Assembly (NCBI GenBank): GCA_024233865.1 | Contig: JACKPA010000025.1 | Span: forward strand, 1 to 39,767 | Source: Leptospiraceae bacterium | Lineage (GTDB): Bacteria; Spirochaetota; Leptospiria; Leptospirales; Leptospiraceae | DNA length: 39,767 nucleotides | Direction: 5' to 3' | Part shown: piece after piece, positions 33,913-39,767 of the stretch | Layout: every line of letters starts with the position of its first letter | How positions within the stretch are numbered: the first letter of the stretch is position 1 | Made by a program: the position numbers and the translations under genes | Notes under the pieces: model-generated | Seen by the model: the letters and a program-made list of their open reading frames with translations, nothing else | Database searches by the model: none | What the model was told of the DNA's origin: nothing

Positions 33913-36900
33913 CTACCCCTTCAGAAATCTCCCCCAACTCAAATTCTTCCCATCCAAAACCAACTCTACAAAATAAACCCCCGAAACCCAATTTTGAATA
34001 GGGATTTCGATACTCCTTTCATTCCCACTGCCTGAATGGACTTCAAGACCAGAAACGTCAAATATTTTTATGGCATAAGCGGGAGAAACTTTAAAGTAAT
34101 TCCAGGTGATAATTACCGTTTCTTTTGCTGGGTTTGGGAAAACAGAGATCTCGAAATCTTGGTACGTGTACTTTAGACTATTGACATAGTCAACAAAAAT
34201 TAAAGCTCCAGCTTGAGAGGTATTTACACAATCATCTTCAGCAAAAAAGATAACAGAAAGGGTATCAACCGCATTACAATCAACAATGTCAGTAAAATCA
34301 TGGCTCATGATCACATTTCCACAACTATCACTCACAACAGAACCACCAAAAGAATCCAACCAATTACTCAGCTGCAAATCCGGATCCAGGTCACAATCCA
34401 AGGTCAGATTTTGTGGTAAAACTTCCCATTGAGGTGGAGTCGTGTCCAAAACTTCGATAGAAGCTGTTCTTTGACTACTATTTTCTGAGGAGTCTTTAGC
34501 CGTAAAAATTACTGTTGCTGTTCCGGAGTTTCCACACGTATAGGATAGTCCCTGGTAATCATATTCAATAGTAATTTCACCTGAATCATCTTGAGCAAAA
34601 CCACCACCACTTTCAGATAACCAGTTTTCTATTGCCAGCTCAACATCATTTCCGCATTCAAGTTGCAGATCAGCAGGCTCCTGGCTCCAGAAAGGCGGGG
34701 CTTCATCGGGGTAAAAATCTATATCAATGGTATGAAATACAGAATTGGTAATTACAGGATCGTTAAAATCAAAAACTATTGCTGCCTGGTTATAGATCAC
34801 ACTTCCCAGGGGAACATCTGCCTTTGGAGAAATGCTGAACCTGATGAATCCGTGTGAATCCATTTCATTCGCAGTGCTGTCGACCAAATTGATATCCAGA
34901 AAACTGAATTTCATTACTCCATCTGCGGTGACCTCAAGTTGGTATTGAAGGCTGTATTGTTCAACAAATATGGTCGATGGATCAAGTAATTCCGAAAGAG
35001 TATCCAACACATAAACATTGAAAGCTGTATCATTCCCTACATTCTGAAAACGTATAAGATATTCGATTTTTGTGCCTGGTTCAATGTAATGTTCCGGACC
35101 AAATCCCCTTGGGAAGGCCTGGAGGTCATTTGGATCATAACTGCCAATAATTTCGTAAGTTTCCCTGTCCTCAAAAGGACACCCGGGAGCATCGGGGAAT
35201 TGAAGCGCATAACCTGTACTCACCTCGCCTTCACTTCCTGTCCCACACCCTTCAATATTCACATTGGCCATCACACTGCAAGGATGATTTCCTGCCTGGT
35301 CACTTTCCAACCGCCAGGAGGCACCGGTGGCAGGTTTGGAGATCACAATACTATCCCCTGCAGCCAATTGGAACCATTCGGATTCAAATAAGGAACCATC
35401 CTTGAAAATTCGATAATGAATAGAATCAGAAGTAGCAAAAGAGCCAACATTCCGAACGACAAAACGTACTTCTTCCCCTGTGCAATTTCCCGCTACATCA
35501 ATAGTTGCTCCAGACCATTCTGAGGCAAGGGGGCTGCAAAGAGTATCAGGATAGATATGAGCAGTTACCCCCTGTGCAATACCTATTGGAGCGTCACAAT
35601 TAGTAGTGACATAGGCCTGAATTGTTTTACAATCTCCAATGTCCAGACTATCTATTTCTATCTCATAAAGGCCATTCCCAAGCTGTGTGAAATCGATATT
35701 CATTGAATCAATGATAATCCAGGGATCGAATTGCAGTTGTACTTTAACATCTGTGGCGAATGTTGTGCCCTGATTGCAATAATTAGCCACAAAGCGATTT
35801 TGAAAACAACGTCTGAGAAATGGATTTTCAACTCCAAGGTTGACAGATAATTCTGCACAATCTTCATAAGCCTGAACCGGGATGTCAACGATAACTGTAT
35901 CCAGGAATTGAAGATCATAGTTTAATTCAATTGGGCAAATCTGCCAGGAGTTATTTGGCAATAAAACTTCCAAAACATATTGTCCTGTATCACATCTGAT
36001 CTCAAATTTGCCATCAGGATCTGTCCTCGTGTAATAGGTGGATTCTCCTGTTAATTTGAAGTCCCAGTATTGAAGTCCGATTTCATTGGGATCAAAAGTG
36101 CAATTGGCTGTTTCGTCTTTGAAGATGGTGCCTTTGAGGATGGGTTTGATGTCTCCTATTTTGAAAGTGTCCGTTATTATAACCGCTATAGGAGCGTTCG
36201 GATTTGAGATGCTAACAATGAATTCATCTTCAGGATCAATAAATGGTAAGATAATTCCATTTGTATTTGTTGTTCCTATTAAAACTCCATTTTTCTTCCA
36301 ATAAAATGTGTTTTCTTCGATTCCTTCATCTAAATCTAGAATAAGTCTGACCCCGTCCTGATGAGGCACTGTTCTTGGATTTACAGGTATATTTTTTTGT
36401 CCATTATACTTCAAATTAGGATTCAAATCCAAATTTGGAATAATATCGTCCATGGAAAGGTGATTATCCTCAATTCGAAAATTGGAAATTTGATGTGAGA
36501 TTACTGAACAAGAGTCAAAATCGTTTTGTTGAAGCCATAAGTAATCTAATAAAGGGTTGTTTTCAAAACTTGGGATAATTCCTTTTATAGAATTATTTAG
36601 AAGTTCTATTTCTTTGAGATTGGGGTTTTGGGAAAAATCAGGCAGAATTCCTTCAATTAAATTGTCCCTTACATTAAAATTTTCCAAGTCAGGAAAAATT
36701 GATACATCAAGAAGATCTCCCTCTAAATAATTAAAACCAAGGTAGATGGATTTTAATTGTGTAAGGTTGCTAAAATTCGGAATCCTTCCAGTTAATTCGT
36801 TCTGCCCAAGGCTTAAGATTTGAAGGTTAGGAATACCGGAAAAATTTGGAATTGTATCTAGAGAGTTCCCTCCAATCAGAAGTTTCTCTAAGTTTTCTAG

Positions 36901-38064
36901 ATTAAAATTAGGAATATTGCCAGAAAATGATGCAAATAGATAAACGGTTTTTAAGTTTTGACAATTTTGAAACTCAGGAATTTGACCAATAATGCTGTCA
37001 CAATAAATTCTTAATTCTTCCAAATTTGGCAAGGATGAGAAATTAGGAAATTCCCCAGAAACTTCTAACCCCTGCAAGACAAGGTTTCTCAAATTTGGTA
37101 GGTTAGAAAAATCAGGTATTTCGCCTGAAAGGCCATTGATCAATTGCAAAGATTCTAAGGTTGCGATATTAGAAAAATCGGGGATAGCGCCTGATAAATT
37201 GGTGCTGTAAATTTCTAATTTATTCAAATTTGTCAAATTCGAAAAATCAGGTATTCCGCCTTCAGCCACTCCTGAAATGATTAAAGACTTTAGATTTGGT
37301 AAATCAGAAAAATCAGGTATCCCTATTAATGAATCACCTTGAATATTCAATTCTTCTAAATGAGTTAAATTTGAAAAATCTGGAATCGGACCGAAAAAAC
37401 TATAAGATCTAACTGTTAAATAAACCAACAATGGTAAGTTAGAAAAATTTGGAATGTTCCCTTCCAAGTTGGAAGAAAAAATAGTTAGCCATATTAAGTT
37501 TGGTAAATTTGAAAAATCTGGAATTGGCCCAAAAAAATTTGAACCATACATTTCAAGGGTTATTAAATTTGGTAAATTTGAAAAATCTGGAATTGTTCCC
37601 GAGAAATTTGAATTGCTTAAAAAGAGACCTACTAAATTTGGTAAATTTGAAAAATCTGGAATAGAACCTGTCAGTCCAGTTCCGTTTATTGATAAATTAC
37701 CAAGAAAGGGAATATTAGAAAAATCGGGGACCTCTCCAGTTAAATTATAATTTCGACTGACTGAAAAATATTCCAGAAATGGTAAATTAATATCAAAGAT
37801 TTCTCCAGATAAATTCCTCTTGTATAGATTTAACGAGGATACACATCCATCATTATTTATTTCAATTCCTGCCCAGGTAATTATCGGCTGTTCCAAATCC
37901 CATGGATTCGTCCAATTAGGCCCATCCCATTGATTATAAATATTCACCAACTCCAATGAGTCGGCCACCGGATTACATTGGGTATTGCCCTGTTGTAAAA
38001 CAATAATCATCAAGGTAAGCGTTGCAAAAAAGTACCTGAGTGGAAGGATAAATAGGGTTCTCAT
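33913..38064 (-). CDS. Giant secreted LRR protein with HYR-like repeats and T9SS sorting domain
   Basis: 1383 residues. Signal peptide (YFFATLTLMIIVLQQGNTQ) and the same N-terminal cap type as the other LRR protein (SLELVNIYNQWDGPNW). About 85-520 are some 18-20 LRRs built on IPDFSNLPNLxxL, mostly 22-23 residues long. Then a Cys-rich beta domain, DUF11-like domains and the DUF7619-like block (GSYDPNDLQAFPRG, KIEYLIRFQNVGNDTAF). Two HYR-like repeats follow (PPFWSQEPADLQLECG, and PPQWEVLPQNLTLDCD). The last 75 residues (ISVFPNPAKETVIITW to GRFLKG) are a T9SS type A signal. Expected at the cell surface or in the medium; a binding or adhesion role is likely but unproven. Confidence 0.9.
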   Translation of the reverse strand: MRTLFILPLRYFFATLTLMIIVLQQGNTQCNPVADSLELVNIYNQWDGPNWTNPWDLEQPIITWAGIEINNDGCVSSLNLYKRNLSGEIFDINLPFLEYFSVSRNYNLTGEVPDFSNIPFLGNLSINGTGLTGSIPDFSNLPNLVGLFLSNSNFSGTIPDFSNLPNLITLEMYGSNFFGPIPDFSNLPNLIWLTIFSSNLEGNIPNFSNLPLLVYLTVRSYSFFGPIPDFSNLTHLEELNIQGDSLIGIPDFSDLPNLKSLIISGVAEGGIPDFSNLTNLNKLEIYSTNLSGAIPDFSNIATLESLQLINGLSGEIPDFSNLPNLRNLVLQGLEVSGEFPNFSSLPNLEELRIYCDSIIGQIPEFQNCQNLKTVYLFASFSGNIPNFNLENLEKLLIGGNSLDTIPNFSGIPNLQILSLGQNELTGRIPNFSNLTQLKSIYLGFNYLEGDLLDVSIFPDLENFNVRDNLIEGILPDFSQNPNLKEIELLNNSIKGIIPSFENNPLLDYLWLQQNDFDSCSVISHQISNFRIEDNHLSMDDIIPNLDLNPNLKYNGQKNIPVNPRTVPHQDGVRLILDLDEGIEENTFYWKKNGVLIGTTNTNGIILPFIDPEDEFIVSISNPNAPIAVIITDTFKIGDIKPILKGTIFKDETANCTFDPNEIGLQYWDFKLTGESTYYTRTDPDGKFEIRCDTGQYVLEVLLPNNSWQICPIELNYDLQFLDTVIVDIPVQAYEDCAELSVNLGVENPFLRRCFQNRFVANYCNQGTTFATDVKVQLQFDPWIIIDSMNIDFTQLGNGLYEIEIDSLDIGDCKTIQAYVTTNCDAPIGIAQGVTAHIYPDTLCSPLASEWSGATIDVAGNCTGEEVRFVVRNVGSFATSDSIHYRIFKDGSLFESEWFQLAAGDSIVISKPATGASWRLESDQAGNHPCSVMANVNIEGCGTGSEGEVSTGYALQFPDAPGCPFEDRETYEIIGSYDPNDLQAFPRGFGPEHYIEPGTKIEYLIRFQNVGNDTAFNVYVLDTLSELLDPSTIFVEQYSLQYQLEVTADGVMKFSFLDINLVDSTANEMDSHGFIRFSISPKADVPLGSVIYNQAAIVFDFNDPVITNSVFHTIDIDFYPDEAPPFWSQEPADLQLECGNDVELAIENWLSESGGGFAQDDSGEITIEYDYQGLSYTCGNSGTATVIFTAKDSSENSSQRTASIEVLDTTPPQWEVLPQNLTLDCDLDPDLQLSNWLDSFGGSVVSDSCGNVIMSHDFTDIVDCNAVDTLSVIFFAEDDCVNTSQAGALIFVDYVNSLKYTYQDFEISVFPNPAKETVIITWNYFKVSPAYAIKIFDVSGLEVHSGSGNERSIEIPIQNWVSGVYFVELVLDGKNLSWGRFLKG
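36510..37830 (-). repeat. LRR-coding repeat array with 69-bp units
   Basis: DNA encoding the LRRs of the 33913-38064 gene. The string TGGTAAATTTGAAAAATCTG starts at 37501 and recurs from 37570 and 37639, exactly 69 bp (23 codons) apart. Neighbouring units are more diverged, so the newest copies are near the N-terminus of the protein. Confidence 0.85.
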
Positions 38065-38452
38065 ACTAGGCGTTTTTATTTTTAGGAGGGTGAGTATTCT
38101 TCGTAGCCTTTTTCAGGTCTACTTATTTGGAATAACTTACAAATACTTTTTACCCCAGAAGGCACTCCATAGGCAAGTACAAAAATAAGAAATTTTAGTG
38201 AGCTTATTGTTGACGAAAATCATTAAGGTGAGGAGTTGGCTTCACAAGGTAGAATTGGCCTGATTTTAATGAGGATTTGATAATCCCTTTTATCACCTAC
38301 GCCCCCACCCGCACAAACAACCCGTAATTGCTATTACCGCCCTAACCAACGCCTTCCAAAAAGCAGCATTCACCCTCTTATAATTCTTTCCGCTGAATCC
38401 GGCTGAATCCGGCTTTTCGGGAAAATGGCATCCAGATACTCTACTCTTGAAT
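38065..38452. other. 388-bp gene-less stretch
   Basis: Upstream region of the giant LRR gene and downstream region of the 38453 gene. The only recognisable content is the broken gene copy at 38299-38433, which includes a short direct repeat (GCTGAATCCG twice in tandem near 38392-38412). I saw no convincing promoter consensus or terminator in the rest. Confidence 0.6.
38299..38433 (-). pseudogene. Broken partial copy of the 39053-39286 gene
   Basis: The plus-strand text from CGCCCCCACCCGCACAAACA onward is closely similar to 39056-39200, including AGCAGCATTCACC and, at the other end, TCGGRAAAATRGCATCC. In the frame of the intact copy an early TAG (plus-strand CTA) and further stops and small indels interrupt it. 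Only the C-terminal half is represented. Confidence 0.75.
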
Positions 38453-38965
38453 TTATTTATACACAAACCTTCTTACTGAAATTGACCATCGCAACTGTTT
38501 TCTATCAAAAGGATAAGGTTTATCGGTTTCGATAATGTTCATAGAAAAACCTGGATGTTTTTTTGACTGGTAGGTTGTATTTGTGGCATTAACATCCAGA
38601 TTCCAGGACCTTTTTTTTATGAACCCAAATTCCTCCATTTCCTTTAAGATTGAATTATAATATTCAGGTGATGATGTTGCATAACTTACCACAATAACCG
38701 CACCATGTCCAAGCAAAGAAAAAGTTGATTTATCCTCTAATAAATCGCCTTCGGTATCCTCACATGAGGAGAATCGGTATGTTAAAGATTCATCATTACT
38801 AACTTCTTTATCAAAACAGAAGCCTTTTGGTTCAATAAAATTCTTATAACATGAAATGTCTTCACAAAATGTTACATCCATTAACTCCTGAAGAGTTATT
38901 ATCTGGCTTGTGGATAAAAGAGGGAAAGTCAGAAAAATTAAAACAGAAATGAGATGAGTTTTCAT
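38453..38965 (-). CDS. Exported protein of unknown function
   Basis: 170 residues. Signal peptide (THLISVLIFLTFPLLSTS) with a likely cut before Q. The mature part has four Cys in its N-terminal half (FCEDISCYKNF, KGFCFD, SSCED), suggesting disulfides in the periplasm or outside, and ends in a beta-rich stretch (LRWSISVRRFVYK). No family recognised. It stands alone between two eroded regions, with no partner gene evident. Confidence 0.65.
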   Translation of the reverse strand: MKTHLISVLIFLTFPLLSTSQIITLQELMDVTFCEDISCYKNFIEPKGFCFDKEVSNDESLTYRFSSCEDTEGDLLEDKSTFSLLGHGAVIVVSYATSSPEYYNSILKEMEEFGFIKKRSWNLDVNATNTTYQSKKHPGFSMNIIETDKPYPFDRKQLRWSISVRRFVYK

Positions 38966-39052
38966 TTTTTTGGATTAAAATTAGAATCAAAAAATATTAT
39001 AAATCCAAAAATAATTTTTAAAATGAAATTTCAATAGCGGATTCATTTATTT

Positions 39053-39286
39053 TTACGCCCCCACCCGCACAAACAACCCATAATGCCCATTCTCCCCCTT
39101 AGCCAAAGCCTTCCGAAATGCAGCATTCACCTTCTTCTGCGCCGCAATAATCCGCTCCGCACTATCCGTCTGAATCCTGCTCTTCGGAAAAATAGCATCC
39201 GTAGCACCGATAAAAGCCGTCCGATAAAAAGCCCCGATGTGGGGAGTGACCTCAAAATAATTCATTACTAAAGAATGAACTAACAA
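39053..39286 (-). CDS. Small protein of unknown function
   Basis: 77 residues. An intact frame with a helical, basic centre (AERIIAAQKKVNAAFRKALA) and a glycine-containing end (GENGHYGLFVRVGA). No family recognised. The second, broken copy 620-750 bp away at 38299-38433 keeps the same end, so this is a real sequence that has been duplicated locally; it may itself be the tail of a once longer gene. The codon-level similarity of the two copies supports coding origin, but function is unknown. Confidence 0.5.
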   Translation of the reverse strand: MLVHSLVMNYFEVTPHIGAFYRTAFIGATDAIFPKSRIQTDSAERIIAAQKKVNAAFRKALAKGENGHYGLFVRVGA

Positions 39287-39307
39287 ACTTTGAAAACAGG
39301 CTCTTTT

Positions 39308-39490
39308 TCATTTTGAAAAAATCCGATGAAAATTAATGAAACTACTATGGCAAGAAAAAAGAAACATAACATCAATTGATTGTGCCGCTTTAGCCGTATT
39401 GTGCTTAAAAAGTCGCTGTTGAAGGTCGGAAGTGTACCCGATATAAAAGGATTGATCCTTTTGACTTTGGAGGAGGTAAACATAGAACAT
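39308..39490 (-). pseudogene. Truncated GIY-YIG nuclease gene
   Basis: From the ATG at 39488-39490 the product begins MFYVYLLQSQKDQSFYIGYT and continues SDLQQRLFKHN, the hallmark N-terminal half of small GIY-YIG nucleases (FYVYLLQS for GIY, FYIGYT for YIG, and the R of LQQRL). After about 36 residues similarity stops, and the sequence runs out at 61 residues without the usual C-terminal half and its catalytic Glu. None of the other frames restores it. Probably a decayed gene. It lies just downstream of the tRNA-like remnant on the same strand. Confidence 0.75.
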
Positions 39491-39552
39491 TTGGTTGAAT
39501 TTTGGTGCACAAAAAAAGCCCAAACACATGATGTATTTGAGCTTTTTTTTAA

Positions 39553-39690
39553 GCGGTCCGGATAGCTTGTTCCGACACCTCGGGAGGACTCGAATGCCGA
39601 GGTGTCTGAACAAGCCCGCGACCCTCCCGAGTCCTCGGATGCCGAGGTGTCGGCACAGGCAGGTATTCTAACCATCTGAACTACGGCACT
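39553..39690 (-). pseudogene. tRNA-Asp-like remnant split by palindromic elements
   Basis: On the minus strand, 39690-39655 reads like the 5' half of tRNA-Asp (CCGTAGTTCAGATGGTTAGA, then ATACCTGCCTGT) up to the anticodon loop. The expected CACGCAG is missing and a palindromic element follows. Then GGGTCGCGGG (variable region and T-stem start), a second element, and finally CCGGACCGC, like a tRNA-Asp acceptor end. As it stands it cannot fold into a tRNA. Confidence 0.65.
39565..39615. repeat. Palindromic element (18 of 19 bp inverted repeat)
   Basis: GCTTGTTCCGACACCTCGG at 39565-39583 is matched by CCGAGGTGTCTGAACAAGC at 39597-39615, with one mismatch and a 13-nt loop. A related unit with the same GACACCTCGGCATYCGAG core lies at 39616-39654. 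The pair looks like a small dispersed palindromic repeat (REP/MITE-like) inserted in the tRNA-like sequence. Confidence 0.75.
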
Positions 39691-39767
39691 GTGGTAATTT
39701 GTGTAAATCTCTTAAATTCCACGAATGAGTCTTTGGTAAAACGACGTATTTTTCTGTCGCTTCAAAA

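Noticed and set aside
33808..34035. Plus-strand open frame of 75 codons after the T9SS gene
   Set aside because: Most of it lies antisense to the sorting domain of the giant LRR gene and its product has no recognisable feature.
36510..37830. CRISPR-like regular repeats
   Set aside because: The period is 69 bp, the reading frame stays open throughout, and the units translate into LRRs; the spacers are not unrelated sequence.
39280..39675. Open frame of 131 codons on the minus strand
   Set aside because: It reads through the tRNA-like remnant and palindromes, giving a low-complexity D/S/A-rich product in which the GIY-YIG motif of the other frame is lost.

Overview
The window is AT-rich DNA, almost all of it coding, from a member of the Bacteroidota, most likely a Saprospiria-type organism. 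Three large secreted proteins carry C-terminal type IX secretion (T9SS type A) sorting domains. Two of them are leucine-rich-repeat (LRR) proteins with the DUF7619-like module common in that group. Start codons mostly lack a clear Shine-Dalgarno sequence and sit in A-rich leaders, as is usual in the phylum. Every gene I accept is on the minus strand except one secreted protein at 31705-33789. Transcription of the main part therefore runs from high to low coordinates.

Bases 1-18516 form a co-directional defence island. At its upstream end (18516 to 11000) is a type III-like restriction-modification system: a BPTD_3080-type helicase-nuclease (Res) and a DPPY adenine methyltransferase (Mod). An AbiEi/AbiEii-like antitoxin-nucleotidyltransferase pair sits between them. 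Forty bases after the Mod stop codon, an 11-bp perfect inverted repeat (10712-10722 and 10949-10959) encloses a highly structured segment of about 248 nt. It ends 17 nt before an 872-residue reverse transcriptase with retron hallmarks (YADD, a VTG motif, an AAH motif). This is the arrangement of a retron msr-msd RNA.

The RT has a long C-terminal extension that I read as a GHKL/histidine-kinase-type ATPase domain followed by a receiver-like domain lacking its phospho-acceptor Asp. The next gene, 12 bp on, encodes a protein with a complete CheY-like receiver (D239/D240, D300, T341/T342, K364), a possible H-box and a C-terminal HEPN-like RN-x5-H motif. Two more closely spaced genes follow: an McrB-like AAA+ protein with several PUA/EVE-like modules, and a DUF2357/PD-(D/E)XK nuclease that takes the McrC place. 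I propose that ncRNA, RT-GHKL-REC, REC-HEPN, McrB-like and nuclease form one candidate system: a retron wired to two-component-like signalling and a McrBC-type effector. This is the most interesting content of the window.

Bases 18765-28135 hold a second accessory block: a MazG-like pyrophosphohydrolase, a TPR protein with an HELTH metallopeptidase motif, an FHA protein, a small two-helix membrane protein, a membrane Ser/Thr kinase with TPRs, an Mrr endonuclease, a secreted SHOCT-domain protein, a PUA-like/PD-(D/E)XK nuclease, and a uracil-DNA-glycosylase-fold protein overlapping it. The kinase-FHA group looks like a phospho-signalling module, and the last two genes look like a modified-DNA sensing and cleaving pair.

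Bases 28185-38064 carry the three large T9SS cargo proteins. The right end (38299-39767) is eroded sequence: a small gene with a broken second copy, a truncated GIY-YIG gene, and a tRNA-Asp-like remnant split by palindromic repeat elements. No transposase, integrase, CRISPR array or rRNA gene was seen.
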